Shown one piece after another: positions 28,342-37,459 of a DNA stretch of 64,000 bases. A program made the position numbers and the translations under genes. Source of the DNA: Rhizobiales bacterium Y(2018). GTDB taxonomy: Bacteria; Pseudomonadota; Alphaproteobacteria; Rhizobiales; Aestuariivirgaceae. The notes under the pieces are model-generated. The model did no database searches. It had not been told where the DNA came from and saw only the letters and a list, made by a program, of their open reading frames with translations. The DNA lies in the NCBI GenBank assembly GCA_005502925.1, contig SCPD01000002.1, positions 992,001-1,056,000 on the forward strand, in the 5' to 3' direction. The stretch's first letter is position 1. Each line of letters begins with the position of its first letter.

Positions 28342-28851
28342 ATGAGTTTTGTTTCACTGCTGTTCAGTCTCGAAGGCCGTATCGGCCGGGCCAAATATTG
28401 GCTTGGCCAGCTGGTGCTGTTCGTCGTCCTCTTCGTGTCCTGGCTCGCTCTCATCCCGGGCCTCGCCACCCAGAACATCGTGCTGCTCCTGGTTCCGATC
28501 GCGCTTCTTCCCTTCAGCCTCTGGATGTCCATTTGCGTCGCCGGCAAGCGCTACCATGATCGCGGCAAGTCGGCCTGGTGGATCCTCATCTGTCTCATCC
28601 CCATCGTCGGCGGCATCTGGCAGTTCATCGAGCTTGGCCTGTTGCGCGGCGACGAGGGAACGAATGACTACGGGCCTGATCCGATCTTTTCGTTCAATGT
28701 CGCGGGTGACATCGAAGCTCTGCGCCAGGCCGGTCAAAGCAAGGCCAGCCTCATGAATAGACCCACCGCGATTGCGGCTTCCGCGCCGGCGCGCGCCCCA
28801 GCGCGTTCGCCCTATACGGATGGCCGGCCGGTCTTCGGCAAGCGTGTCTAG
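28342..28851 (+). CDS. DUF805 membrane protein 1
   Basis: DUF805 proteins are small four-helix inner-membrane proteins of unknown role. This 169-residue copy opens with the family start SLEGRIGRAKYWLGQLVLFV and has helices near residues 22-42, 48-68 and 84-104. It contains the family mark KRYHDRGKSAWWIL and ends with the soluble segment GDEGTNDYGPDPI, then a disordered basic tail. GGGGCGG precedes ATG 28342. A second family member follows 124 bases later. Confidence 0.88.
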   Translation: MSFVSLLFSLEGRIGRAKYWLGQLVLFVVLFVSWLALIPGLATQNIVLLLVPIALLPFSLWMSICVAGKRYHDRGKSAWWILICLIPIVGGIWQFIELGLLRGDEGTNDYGPDPIFSFNVAGDIEALRQAGQSKASLMNRPTAIAASAPARAPARSPYTDGRPVFGKRV

Positions 28852-28975
28852 CACCAATTTGCGCCAAGCTGCCGGACAGCTCCGTGCAATAATCCGATTG
28901 ACGATAGGGCATTATCATCGATAGTTGCGCCTCTGGGGCGTGAGTCGCTTTAGCGCAACTCACAAGGAGGTAATC

Positions 28976-29479
28976 ATGATAATGTCGCTACTCACCAGCT
29001 TCGACGGCCGCATCAACCGCGCCAAATGGTGGCTGGGATCGCTCGTTCTGGCTGTCGCCGCCATCGTTATCTATCTGGTTCTGGCGGCCATATTCGGGTT
29101 GTTGAGCGTTCCGGCCGATCCGGCGCAGATCGCATCGATGATGCGGACCGGCGCCATCGTTCAGCTTCTGCTGGTGGCCATTCTCGCTTATCCGACAACC
29201 GCGCTGATGATCAAAAGGCTCAACGACCGCGATCGGCCGCGTTATTTCGCCTACATCTTCTGGGCGCCGTCGATTCTGTCGCTCGTGGGCGGGGTGCTCG
29301 GCATTACCCAGACCACCGTCGACATGGGCGGGATACCGATGCCGACTCCGAATGGATTGGGATATGTCCTGCTCGTCGCCAGTTTCGTCGTCGGCATCTG
29401 GGCGCTGATCGAACTCGGCATCCTCAAGGGCACCGAAGGCCCCAATCAGCATGGGCCCGATCCTTTGGGAGCGGTCTAG
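28976..29479 (+). CDS. DUF805 membrane protein 2
   Basis: Start ATG 28976 lies behind the near-perfect AAGGAGG. The 167-residue product has the same plan as the preceding gene: SFDGRINRAKWWLGSLVL, membrane helices, the KRLNDRDRP loop, and the end GTEGPNQHGPDPL. It is longer between helices 1 and 2. The two are diverged tandem paralogs, probably separately regulated given the 124-base gap and the strong ribosome site. A terminator at 29508 closes the transcript. Confidence 0.88.
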   Translation: MIMSLLTSFDGRINRAKWWLGSLVLAVAAIVIYLVLAAIFGLLSVPADPAQIASMMRTGAIVQLLLVAILAYPTTALMIKRLNDRDRPRYFAYIFWAPSILSLVGGVLGITQTTVDMGGIPMPTPNGLGYVLLVASFVVGIWALIELGILKGTEGPNQHGPDPLGAV

Positions 29480-29507
29480 GTTTCTCCGCGCCGGAATTTT
29501 TCCACTG

Positions 29508-29541
29508 AAGCGCCCGGTCATGTTATGGCCGGGCGCTTTGC
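29508..29541 (+). terminator. terminator after DUF805 gene 2
   Basis: AAGCGCCCGG (29508-29517) pairs with CCGGGCGCTT (29529-29538), followed by TGC. Strong GC stem. Confidence 0.6.
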
Positions 29542-29560
29542 TTATGGATAGACTGTGCCA

Positions 29561-30724
29561 ATGGACACCGACCCGCTTCCACTTCTCGAAGATCTCATTC
29601 GCTGCCCTTCCGTGACACCCGCCGAGGCGGGTGCGCTCGATTGCCTCGAGGCCTATCTGCGCGCCGCGGGCTTTCACTGCGAAAGGCTCGTCTTTTCCGA
29701 CAAGGGCACGCCCGATGTCGACAATCTCTTCGCGCGCTTCGGCAGGAACGGGCCGCATCTGTGCTTTGCAGGGCATATCGATGTCGTGCCGCCGGGACGC
29801 CTTGAGGATTGGGCGGCGCCGCCTTTCGCCGCGTTTCAGGCCGATGGCTTCCTTTATGGCCGCGGCGCCGCCGATATGAAGGGATCGGTGGCGGCCTTCG
29901 CCACCGCCGCCGCCGATGCGGTGAAGGCCGGCACCTTCACTGGCTCGCTGTCGCTGCTCATCACCGGTGATGAGGAGGGGCCCGCCATCAACGGCACCGC
30001 CAAGGTGCTGGCCTGGATGAAGGAGAACGGCCATGTTCCCGATCACTGTATCGTCGGCGAGCCGACCTCGGCCGAGAAGCTCGGCGACACGATCAAGATC
30101 GGGCGGCGCGGCTCATTGAGCTTCGATCTGTCGGTGGCCGGCATGCAGGGCCATGTCGCCTATCCGCACAAGGCCGACAATCCGATCCCCAAGCTCGCCC
30201 GCCTGATCGACCGGCTCGCCGCCTACAAATTCGACGACGGCAATGATCATTTCGACCCGACGACGCTCGCTTTTACGACTATCGATGTCGGCAATCCGGC
30301 CGGCAATGTCATTCCCGGCCGCGCCCAGGCCCGCTTCAACATCCGCTATAATACCGAGCACACGCCGGAAACGCTCATCACCATCGTGCGCGATGCCTGC
30401 GCGCAGATCGAGGAGGAGCTTGGCGGCGCCTTCACCATTGACGTCGTCAATGGCGCTGACGCCTTCATCACCGAGCCCGGGGCTTTTGTCGGCGTCGTGC
30501 TCGACGCGATCGAGGCGGAGACCGGCATGCATGCCAAGCTCTCGACGTCGGGCGGCACGTCCGATGCCCGCTTCGTCAAAGACTATTGCCCGGTGCTCGA
30601 ATTCGGTCCGCTCAACTCGACCATCCATCAGGTCAATGAGCGGATCGCCATCGCTGATCTGCGCCATCTCGCAGGCGTATACCGCGCCATCATCGATGCC
30701 TATGCCGGACGGAAGCCCGCGTGA
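29561..30724 (+). CDS. dapE: succinyl-diaminopimelate desuccinylase
   Basis: DapE is a zinc metallohydrolase (M20 family) that releases LL-diaminopimelate, precursor of lysine and peptidoglycan. Visible motifs: LIRCPSVTP near residue 12, FAGHIDVVPPG (metal His and Asp), GRGAADMKGSVAAF, TGDEEGPA (catalytic and metal Glu), VGEPTS, and the late LSTSGGTSDARF and EFGPLNSTIHQVNE. ATG 29561 gives 387 residues. GTG 29555, closer to the GGATAG, is equally possible. The 3' end overlaps the next gene by four bases. Confidence 0.95.
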   Translation: MDTDPLPLLEDLIRCPSVTPAEAGALDCLEAYLRAAGFHCERLVFSDKGTPDVDNLFARFGRNGPHLCFAGHIDVVPPGRLEDWAAPPFAAFQADGFLYGRGAADMKGSVAAFATAAADAVKAGTFTGSLSLLITGDEEGPAINGTAKVLAWMKENGHVPDHCIVGEPTSAEKLGDTIKIGRRGSLSFDLSVAGMQGHVAYPHKADNPIPKLARLIDRLAAYKFDDGNDHFDPTTLAFTTIDVGNPAGNVIPGRAQARFNIRYNTEHTPETLITIVRDACAQIEEELGGAFTIDVVNGADAFITEPGAFVGVVLDAIEAETGMHAKLSTSGGTSDARFVKDYCPVLEFGPLNSTIHQVNERIAIADLRHLAGVYRAIIDAYAGRKPA

Positions 30725-31290
30725 CGATCGTCGCGGAAGGTCTGGCGGCGCTGCGTGGATGCCTGCGTTTCATCCTCCGCGATCCTGACGCGGAGCAGGA
30801 TTTCAATCTGACCAGTGACGGCTTCTGGCGTTCTTTCGCCATGGTCGTACCGCTGCTCGTCGTGATGTATCCGATCTTCATATCCGATTACGGCTTCGGC
30901 ATCGAGCTTGCCGATCCGACAGCGGAGATCCCGGCTTTAAACATCGGCCGCGCCTATGCCCATCTCATCGCCGCCATCGTGGTTTGGCCGTTGGCTGCGG
31001 CGCTGCTCGCCAAGCTATTCGGCGTCGCGCACAACTATGTCCGCTATATGATCATCTATAATTGGATGGTTTTGCCGACCGCGGCTCTGACTCTCGTGCC
31101 GCATTTGTTGCATCTGGCCCAGGGCACGACCTATCCCGCTTTCATCCTGCTGCAGATCGTTGTTTTTCCCTTGCTCTATGTGAGCTGGTATGTCGCGAGA
31201 AGGGGACTCGAAACGACCTGGCTGATCGCTACGGTCTTCGTGGTTGCCGACGTCGCGCTGACAATCGGCATGGCCCATTGGATCCGCTAG
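30721..31290 (+). CDS. hypothetical inner-membrane protein cotranscribed with dapE
   Basis: GTG 30721 overlaps the dapE stop (GTGA). The 189-residue product has about five hydrophobic helices, for example FAMVVPLLVVMYPIFISDYG, LIAAIVVWPLAAALLAKLFG and LLQIVVFPLLYVSWYVARRG. A short amphipathic start contains ILRDPDAEQDFNLTSDG. A Yip1-like or transporter-like fold is possible, but no signature is seen. The gene seems to be conserved after dapE in relatives; its role is unknown. Confidence 0.7.
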   Translation: MTIVAEGLAALRGCLRFILRDPDAEQDFNLTSDGFWRSFAMVVPLLVVMYPIFISDYGFGIELADPTAEIPALNIGRAYAHLIAAIVVWPLAAALLAKLFGVAHNYVRYMIIYNWMVLPTAALTLVPHLLHLAQGTTYPAFILLQIVVFPLLYVSWYVARRGLETTWLIATVFVVADVALTIGMAHWIR

Positions 31291-31295
31291 GCGCG

Positions 31296-32189
31296 ATGTT
31301 GAAAGTCCTGTGGAACTCAGCCTTGGGCCTGCTGATCGTGACCGGCGCGCTTCTCGGGCTGACATTGCCTTTCGGCAAGATCGCCACCGGGGCGGGCGTC
31401 CCGCCGATCTTGTGGCCCTTCGTCATCTCCTGTGGCGCCGGCGGCGTCCTGTTCCTGGTGCTGCTGGCGCGGCGGCGGCCTGTCGCGCTCACCCCGCATC
31501 GCCTGCGCTATTTCCTCATCGCCGCGCTCATCTCCTACGCCATTCCCAATCTTCTGCTGTTCTCGGCCATTCCGCATCTGGGGGCGGGATATGCCGGCAT
31601 CATGTACACGCTCTCGCCGATCGTGACATTGATCCTGTCGATCCTGCTCGGCGTGCGCCGGCCCAACGCGCTCGGCATTGCCGGCATCGTGGTCGGCTTC
31701 ATCGGCGCGGTGATGGTGGCGACGACGCGCGGCGTGGCCGACCGGCCGGCCGACATCTTCTGGGTGGTCATCGGATTACTGATGCCGGTCTGCCTCGCGC
31801 TCGGCAATGTCTATCGCACCTATGACTGGCCAAAAGACACCGGACCGATAGAGCTTGCCGCCGGCAGCCATCTCGCCACCGCGGCCATGCTGCTGCTGGC
31901 CGTGCTTGGCCTGGGGCAGGTCGGTTCCTTCGCCACCCTTGCCGACGTGCCGTGGCTGGTGCTGCTGCAGGGCGCATCGGCCGCCGCGATGTTCGCCTTC
32001 TATTTCCGCCTCCAGGCGGTCGGCGGCCCGGTCTATCTGAGCCAGATCGGCTATGTCGCGGCGGCGATAGGCCTCGGCGCCGGAGTCCTGTTCCTCGACG
32101 AACACTATCGGCTCTTGACCTGGCTCGGGGCGGCGATCATCGTCGTCGGCGTGATCATGACCACCAAAGCCCAGAACCAGGGCGCCTGA
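31296..32189 (+). CDS. DMT-superfamily (EamA) transporter
   Basis: The 297-residue protein has ten predicted helices in two EamA repeats. The first spans roughly residues 7-135 (LGLLIVTGALLGLTLPFGKI ... GIMYTLSPIVTLILSILLG). The second spans residues 150-290 and ends VLFLDEHYRLLTWLGAAIIVVG. EamA proteins export amino acids or other metabolites; the substrate here cannot be told. The start ATG 31296 is five bases after the previous stop. A basic C-terminus lies in the cytoplasm. Confidence 0.88.
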   Translation: MLKVLWNSALGLLIVTGALLGLTLPFGKIATGAGVPPILWPFVISCGAGGVLFLVLLARRRPVALTPHRLRYFLIAALISYAIPNLLLFSAIPHLGAGYAGIMYTLSPIVTLILSILLGVRRPNALGIAGIVVGFIGAVMVATTRGVADRPADIFWVVIGLLMPVCLALGNVYRTYDWPKDTGPIELAAGSHLATAAMLLLAVLGLGQVGSFATLADVPWLVLLQGASAAAMFAFYFRLQAVGGPVYLSQIGYVAAAIGLGAGVLFLDEHYRLLTWLGAAIIVVGVIMTTKAQNQGA

Positions 32190-32258
32190 CCGCACCGGCG
32201 TAAGACTTTCCAATCTCTTCGGGCTGTGCATGATGGCGGAAGGGAAAGGGAGGGAGCG

Positions 32259-33386
32259 TTGCTCAGCAGCATCAGCCATGACGACGTGCCGGCGCTCATC
32301 GACCGTCTATACGAGGCTGCCTTCCTCCCCGAGCTATGGCCCGGGGTGCTCGACGATCTGGGGAGCCTGTCGGGATCGCATGCCGGAACGATGTTCGTCT
32401 TTGACGGCATCCGGCCGGTCCGTTTCCGTGCAACCGAGCTCGTCCACGGGATCACCGAGCGATTCTGTTCTTCCGGCCAATGGATGGAAAGCGGGCGGAT
32501 CCCCTATTATCACCGGCATCCTTTCACCGGCTTCATCATTGCGCAGGACTATTACCCGCCGGAATTCCTCGCCGCCGACATTCCCTTCCAGAACAAGCGC
32601 AAGCTCGGACTCAAGGGCGAGATGGGCACGATCATCCCCATGCCGGGGGGCGAACTGGCCGTCTATGTCTTCGGAAAGCGGGAGTGTGACGGGCCTTATG
32701 TCAAAAGCGACATCAAGGTGCTCGATCTGCTCCACCCGCATATGGCGCGCGCCGGCCTGATCGCCGCACGGCTCGGCATGGAGCGTGCCCAGGCGATGGT
32801 TTCGGCGCTCGCGGCGCTGGGGCTTCCGGCTGCGGTGATGACCGTTGCCGGCCGCGTGCTCGCCGTCAACCCCTTGCTCGAAGACATGCCGCGGCTCTTC
32901 CTGCCGGCCGCCTTCGGGGGCCTCGCCATTGCCGATGAGCGGGCCAATCAGCTGCTGCAGGAGACGATCACGGCCAGCCGGAGCGACCGCGAGCCTCTGG
33001 TGCGCTCCATTCCCGTCGCCGCGCGCGAGGGCTCAGCCCCGGTCATCCTGCATGTGGTGCCGCTGCGCCGGGCGGCGCATGACATCTTTTCCGGCGCCGA
33101 TATCCTGGTCGCGGCGACCGCGGTCAGCGCCACGGCGCTCGTGCCGTCCCCCGGCATTCTCACCGGCCTGTTCGACCTGACGCCGGCCGAGGCGCGCCTT
33201 GCTTCGGCGCTCGTCGCCGGGCGCACCCTCAAGGAAGCGGCGGCGGAATGCGGCATCACGGTCAAGAGCAGCCGCGGCTATCTCGCCCGTGTTCTTCACA
33301 AGACCGGTACCGGCCAGCAGAGCCAGCTCGTCGCATTGCTGAAGGGAGCAGGTCCTCTCGGATCCGCGCAGAACGCTCAGAGGTGA
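32259..33386 (+). CDS. LuxR-type helix-turn-helix regulator
   Basis: The C-terminal 65 residues are a LuxR/GerE DNA-binding domain (FDLTPAEARLASALVAGRTL, then ECGITVKSSRGYLARVLHKT). The N-terminal 300 residues are a sensor of unrecognised type with a PAS-like middle (LPAAVMTVAGRVLAVNPLLE). Similar architecture occurs in many soil alphaproteobacteria. TTG 32259 has GGGAGG at five bases; GTG 32226 would add 11 residues. The 3' end overlaps the convergent outer-membrane gene by ten bases. Ligand and targets are unknown. Confidence 0.8.
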   Translation: MLSSISHDDVPALIDRLYEAAFLPELWPGVLDDLGSLSGSHAGTMFVFDGIRPVRFRATELVHGITERFCSSGQWMESGRIPYYHRHPFTGFIIAQDYYPPEFLAADIPFQNKRKLGLKGEMGTIIPMPGGELAVYVFGKRECDGPYVKSDIKVLDLLHPHMARAGLIAARLGMERAQAMVSALAALGLPAAVMTVAGRVLAVNPLLEDMPRLFLPAAFGGLAIADERANQLLQETITASRSDREPLVRSIPVAAREGSAPVILHVVPLRRAAHDIFSGADILVAATAVSATALVPSPGILTGLFDLTPAEARLASALVAGRTLKEAAAECGITVKSSRGYLARVLHKTGTGQQSQLVALLKGAGPLGSAQNAQR

Positions 33387-34063
33387 AACATCAGGCCGCC
33401 GCGCAGGATATGCGCGTCCACCTCGGCGTCGCCGAAGATCTCGTCGCTCAAATGGAAATTGAGATCGTCGAAATCGGCATAGAGATATTCGATCTTCACC
33501 GAAACGGGGGCGAGCGCGAATTCGACGCCGCCGCCGGCGACCCAGCCGAACATCGTGTCACTGTCCTCGAAGCGGACATCCAGGACACCATTGTCATAGT
33601 CTTCATAAGCGAGCTTGGCTTCGGTCAGCGCCACACCGCCGGTCGCGAAGAGCAGAACATTGTCGAGGGCATAGCCGACTTTACCGCGTAAGGTAGCCAG
33701 CCATTCGAACTCGCCGACATAGACTTCGTCCTTCTCATCGACGTCGATGGGCGAGTCGTCCTTGGCAGCCATCACGCTGAAGTCGGCGGCAATGCCGAGC
33801 ACGACAGCATCCACCTGGTGGTTCCAGCCCGCTTCGCCGCCCACCAGAGCTCCATCGACATCGAAGGACTGGTTCCATTTGAAGTCGTCGCTATTGGGCA
33901 GGTCGGTCGGCGAGACGTCGACATTGGACCAGGAATAACCCGCTATGATCCCGGCATAGGCGCCGGACCAATCGAAGGCCGCGGGTGGCTCGATATCGGC
34001 CGCCTGGGCGGTGGTCAGGGTGAAGAGCGAGACGGCAAGAGCAAGGCACGATTTCCTGATCAC
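33377..34063 (-). CDS. Omp25/31-type outer-membrane beta-barrel protein
   Basis: A 228-residue porin-like surface protein. GTG 34063 starts a signal peptide (IRKSCLALAVSLFTLTTAQA) and the mature protein begins ADIEPPAAFDWSGAYAGIIA, the family start. Alternating strands follow (GYALDNVLLFATGGVALTEA; GWVAGGGVEFALAPVSVKIE) and the chain ends with the aromatic LRGGLMFHL for barrel assembly. It is the intact relative of the broken gene at 7610-8326. In related bacteria such proteins are abundant surface antigens with weak pore activity. Confidence 0.88.
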   Translation of the reverse strand: MIRKSCLALAVSLFTLTTAQAADIEPPAAFDWSGAYAGIIAGYSWSNVDVSPTDLPNSDDFKWNQSFDVDGALVGGEAGWNHQVDAVVLGIAADFSVMAAKDDSPIDVDEKDEVYVGEFEWLATLRGKVGYALDNVLLFATGGVALTEAKLAYEDYDNGVLDVRFEDSDTMFGWVAGGGVEFALAPVSVKIEYLYADFDDLNFHLSDEIFGDAEVDAHILRGGLMFHL

Positions 34064-34154
34064 GAGACACGCCCCCGAATCCGATGATTGAGAAGACAGT
34101 CTGGCGTAGCGAATGCCGGGTGGATGCCGCCAAATGACCGCAATAACACCCGTT

Positions 34155-34892
34155 TCAGTAATCCACTTGCGTGAGATAAAGGCCGGTCGGCGGAGCCACT
34201 GGTCCGCAGCGGGTGCGGTCGCGGGCATGGAGCGCCTTGGCGAGCTCATCGATCGGCCATTTGCCATCGCCGACGAGTTTGAGCGAGCCCACCATGGAGC
34301 GCACCTGGTGGTGCAGGAAAGAGCGCGCCTCGACGACCACGTCGATCGCATCTCCGCTTCGTATCACATCGAAGCGGTCGAGCGTCTTGACCGGCGATTG
34401 CGCCTGGCAGGAGGAGGCGCGGAAGGTGGTGAAGTCATGCTTGCCGAGGAGGGCCTGGGCCGCCTCATGCATCGCGAGGTGGTCGAGCGGGACGGGATGC
34501 CACCAGGCCTTGCCCTGGTCGAGCGCCAGCGGCGCCGGCCGGTTGATGATCCGGTAAAGATAGTGGCGGCGCAGGGCACTGAAGCGCGCATGGAAGTCCT
34601 CGGTCACTTCCTCGATGGCGAGCACGCTCACCGGATGCGGGCGCAAATGGGCATTGATGGCGTTGCGTAAGACCCGCGTGTCCCAGGCGCGCTCGAGATC
34701 GACATGCGCCACCTGGCCCGTCGCGTGGACGCCGGCATCGGTACGCCCAGCGGCATGCACCACCAGCCGTCCCTGGGTCAGTACGGCGACGGCGCTCTCG
34801 AGCACGCCCTGAACGGTCAGGGCGTCGGCCTGCAGCTGCCAGCCGGCGAAAGGTCCGCCGTCATATTCGATGGTCATCTTGAAGCGCGCCAT
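34155..34892 (-). CDS. truA: tRNA pseudouridine synthase A
   Basis: TruA forms pseudouridine at positions 38-40 of the tRNA anticodon stem. The 245-residue protein shows the family motifs: [16 protein letters not shown] at the start, [14 protein letters not shown] with the catalytic Asp52, [15 protein letters not shown], and the late [17 protein letters not shown]. Length is normal. It is the last member of the conserved dap-truA neighbourhood. Confidence 0.96.
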   Translation of the reverse strand: MARFKMTIEYDGGPFAGWQLQADALTVQGVLESAVAVLTQGRLVVHAAGRTDAGVHATGQVAHVDLERAWDTRVLRNAINAHLRPHPVSVLAIEEVTEDFHARFSALRRHYLYRIINRPAPLALDQGKAWWHPVPLDHLAMHEAAQALLGKHDFTTFRASSCQAQSPVKTLDRFDVIRSGDAIDVVVEARSFLHHQVRSMVGSLKLVGDGKWPIDELAKALHARDRTRCGPVAPPTGLYLTQVDY

Positions 34893-34942
34893 GGCACCTT
34901 ATGCCCGCACGCGCCCCGGCGATGAAAGCAATAAATTGCGGG

Positions 34943-35212
34943 TTATTGCCGGGTCTTGTTGAGCGTGAATTCGCCCGCCCTTATGCGCTCCGGCAGGCGT
35001 TCCGCCATGCGTGCCACCGGCTCTTCTCCGTAGGTGGTGACGAGGTCGGACATGGCGGCGAAAATCGCCGCCGTTGCCACGCAGTCGGGATCTATGCCGT
35101 CATAGACGGCTTCTTCCCAGGCTTCCATGATGTAGCGCAGTGCCACATATTTCGGCTCGGTCTGCGGCGCGGGGGTCTCGGTATCCAATGTTTCTCTATC
35201 CATCCCATCCAC
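34943..35212 (-). CDS. small conserved hypothetical protein
   Basis: An 89-residue acidic protein (MDGMDRETLDTE at the start) with a helical core: YVALRYIMEAWEEAVYDGID, CVATAAIFAAMSDLVTTYGE and ARMAERLPERIRAGEFTL. There are no membrane segments or motifs. AAGGTGG lies just before the first ATG, so the third codon on (ATG 35203) may be the real start by spacing. Proteins of this type follow truA in several Hyphomicrobiales as far as I recall; function unknown. Confidence 0.65.
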   Translation of the reverse strand: MDGMDRETLDTETPAPQTEPKYVALRYIMEAWEEAVYDGIDPDCVATAAIFAAMSDLVTTYGEEPVARMAERLPERIRAGEFTLNKTRQ

Positions 35213-35378
35213 CTTGGGCGTTCCCGTAACGCAGGGAGACGCTTGCGAAGCCGCACGCCCACTACACCGGCGCCGGCAAGCCCACCAACCGAATCAGCAC
35301 AATTTGAAACTTATCAGAGCAATGTGGCCGGACTACCTGATCCTTAGGAAAGGGTTAACGCCTGCAACCCTTATTGAA

Positions 35379-35807
35379 TCAAGTCGTTAACAATTGCCAA
35401 GCCTGGCGGATATAGCCCGCCGTCCCGGGCGTCATATCGAGGTCGTCGAGAAGGGCGCGCTCCGCCCACTGAACCCTGGTCGCGTCGTCGCTCGCTTGCG
35501 GTTCGCCTGAGCGCCAATGACCGGTGAAGCAGACGATCGAATAATGGGCGATAGCCCGGCCGGTCGCGTCGCGCATGATCGCATCGTCGACATCGACGAG
35601 CTTCACGAGGTCAGCGGTGACGCCGGTCTCTTCCGCGAGCTCGCGCGCCGCCGCCTCGCGCACCGTCTCGCCGAGTTCGAGGCCGCCGCCGGGCAGGCTC
35701 CATTTGCCTTTCCACGGCTCCTTGCCGCGCTCGACCAGCAGCACCTTGCCGTCCCGCCATACGCAAGCGCTGACGCCGATTCGGGGAAAGGGTTTGGGAT
35801 CGTTCAT
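35379..35807 (-). CDS. NUDIX hydrolase
   Basis: NUDIX enzymes hydrolyse nucleoside diphosphates linked to another group. The Nudix box is complete, beginning [20 protein letters not shown] and continuing with ETGV (metal-binding Glu residues). Before it, [13 protein letters not shown] is the usual preceding strand-turn, as in ADP-ribose or MutT-like enzymes. Length is 142 residues. It stands alone, with no operon partner to suggest a substrate; housecleaning of a damaged nucleotide or ADP-ribose is typical. Confidence 0.9.
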   Translation of the reverse strand: MNDPKPFPRIGVSACVWRDGKVLLVERGKEPWKGKWSLPGGGLELGETVREAAARELAEETGVTADLVKLVDVDDAIMRDATGRAIAHYSIVCFTGHWRSGEPQASDDATRVQWAERALLDDLDMTPGTAGYIRQAWQLLTT

Positions 35808-35906
35808 GGGCCGTAGCCCTAATCCATGGGGCTGATTGATTCAATCCAAAGCCAATGTAAGCTTCTCATGTGAGTCGAGAGCTCGCATCACAATGGGGAA
35901 GAAGCA

Positions 35907-36104
35907 ATGGCTGACAATAAGAAAGCCCGCGGCAAGGCCGATCGCGCTAAAGTGGCGAAGGGCGAAACCTATGAAGTGGCCTATTTCGCCAGGAAGCATG
36001 GCATCACGGCAGCCGAAACGCGGGCTTTGATCGACAAGGTCGGCAACAGCCGCGAGAAGCTGACCAAGGCCGCCGAGGCGATGAAGGCGAAGAAGAAGAA
36101 ATAA
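35907..36104 (+). CDS. DUF3606 protein
   Basis: A 65-residue basic protein: MADNKKARGKADRAKVAKGE, then YEVAYFARKHGITAAETRAL and a Lys-rich end. The pattern of a basic arm, an EV-x-YFA-x-K-x-G helix-turn and a final helix that begins with the TRALIDKVGNSR segment is that of DUF3606, a small family widespread in rhizobia and proposed to bind DNA without firm proof. ATG 35907 follows GGGGAAG. It converges with the MFS gene. Confidence 0.8.
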   Translation: MADNKKARGKADRAKVAKGETYEVAYFARKHGITAAETRALIDKVGNSREKLTKAAEAMKAKKKK

Positions 36105-36123
36105 CCTTCCCACAGCGCCTGTT

Positions 36124-37344
36124 TCAGTCGCAGGCCATCTGGATCGATGTCGCGCACATGTTACGTGTCCTGTCAGCGAGGATGCGGTAGCCGGCTGTGA
36201 CGGCCGCAAGCGCAAAGACGCCGGCGGTAACCGAAACCCAGAAGCCGCTGGCCGGGCCGTAAGCATCGACCACATAGCCGGCGCTGAACGATCCCGCCGC
36301 CATGCCGATGCCGATGCCGGTCATCGCCCAGGTCATGCCCTCGGTGAGCCGGGCGGCCGGTATCTGCTGCTCGATCAGGCCGAAAGCGGTGATAAAGCTC
36401 GGCGACACCGCGGCCCCCGCGATGAAGAGCGCCAGGCCCAGCATCGGAATATTGGTGATGAAGGGGAGGGGCAGCGCGGTGAGCGCGGCGATGAGCGTCG
36501 CGAAGACGAATTGTTGCGCCAGATTGGCTTTGAATTTCAGGACGCCGAAGACGAGGCCGACCACGAGTGAGCCCCCGGCATAGCCGGCGAGGACGAAGCT
36601 CGCAGCACCGGGCTGCCCGAGCGCCTTGGTGAGTGCGATGACGGCGACCTCCGCCGTGCCGAGCAGCGTGCCCAGCGCCAGGAGGACGAGGGTGATGATC
36701 TGCAGTGGCCGGAAGGCGATGACCGATGCGCCCCCGCCGTGAGTAACCGCATGAATGCGCGGTTCGGTTTTTTTCTGAATCACGAAGAGGAATGTGCCGA
36801 CGGCAAGAAAGATCGTCGCGAAGAGCGGCCCCGCTTCAGGGAAAAGGGACACGCTCAGGCCGATCGAGAGAATGGAGCCCGTCATATAGAGAACTTCGTC
36901 GGAGACCGATTCGAAGGCGAAGGCCGTGTTGAGCTTGGGCGTGTCGCGATAGATCTCCGTCCAGCGCGCCCGGATCATTGCCGGCATGCTGGGCATGACG
37001 CCGGCAAACGCCGCGAAGACGAAGAGCAGGACGCTCGGCCAGCGCCAAGTGGTGGCGGCGAGCAGCAGGATGAAAGCCGCGACCGCGATGGTGGCCGCGG
37101 GGGTGAGAATGCGAGCCTGACCGTGACGGTCGACGAGCCGTGAAATCCGCGGCGATACCAGGGCATTGGTGAGCGCGAAGGTGGCCGAGACGGCGCCCGC
37201 CAGCCAATATTCGCCATGCGTCTGGGAGAGCATCGCGACCAGCCCCATCGGCACCATCGCCAAGGGCAGGCGGGCGATGAAGCCGGCGGCGGCGAAGCCG
37301 ACCGTTCCGGGCGCCCTGAAGATGTCGCGATAGGGGGAAAACAT
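36124..37344 (-). CDS. MFS transporter, TetR-regulated
   Basis: A 406-residue protein with 12 hydrophobic helices and short loops, as in major-facilitator exporters of the YbfB/sugar-efflux-like sort. The loop RISRLVDRHGQARIL between TM2 and TM3 corresponds to the A-motif region. The start ATG 37344 lies 8 bases after AGGAG; a longer start at 37377 is less likely. The promoter at 37402-37430 is overlapped by one of three TetR-type operators, so expression should be repressed by the divergent TetR protein. Substrate unknown. Confidence 0.88.
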   Translation of the reverse strand: MFSPYRDIFRAPGTVGFAAAGFIARLPLAMVPMGLVAMLSQTHGEYWLAGAVSATFALTNALVSPRISRLVDRHGQARILTPAATIAVAAFILLLAATTWRWPSVLLFVFAAFAGVMPSMPAMIRARWTEIYRDTPKLNTAFAFESVSDEVLYMTGSILSIGLSVSLFPEAGPLFATIFLAVGTFLFVIQKKTEPRIHAVTHGGGASVIAFRPLQIITLVLLALGTLLGTAEVAVIALTKALGQPGAASFVLAGYAGGSLVVGLVFGVLKFKANLAQQFVFATLIAALTALPLPFITNIPMLGLALFIAGAAVSPSFITAFGLIEQQIPAARLTEGMTWAMTGIGIGMAAGSFSAGYVVDAYGPASGFWVSVTAGVFALAAVTAGYRILADRTRNMCATSIQMACD

Positions 37345-37379
37345 CGGAAAACTCCTGGATTCTGACGTCCTCGTCATCT

Positions 37380-37450
37380 ACATACGGGGCGTATGTGACC
37401 TTACATAATAACATACGTGACGTATGTCAATTGACCTACGCCCTGTATGT
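37380..37450. promoter_or_regulatory. three TetR operators in the MFS/tetR intergenic region
   Basis: Palindromes ACATACGGGGCGTATGT (37380-37396) and ACATACGTGACGTATGT (37411-37427), with the weaker ACCTACGCCCTGTATGT (37434-37450). Centres are 31 and 23 bases apart. The consensus is ACATACG-N3-CGTATGT. They lie between the two divergent genes and overlap the exporter promoter. Confidence 0.85.
37402..37430 (-). promoter_or_regulatory. sigma70 promoter of the MFS gene
   Basis: Minus-strand TTGACA (37430-37425), a 17-base spacer, TATGTA (37407-37402). The spacer contains the central operator palindrome, so a bound repressor would block RNA polymerase. Confidence 0.75.
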
Positions 37451-37459
37451 GAGTGAAAA

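Noticed and set aside
28988-30046. 352-codon minus-strand frame opposite DUF805 gene 2 and dapE
   Set aside because: Antisense of two well-supported genes separated by a terminator.
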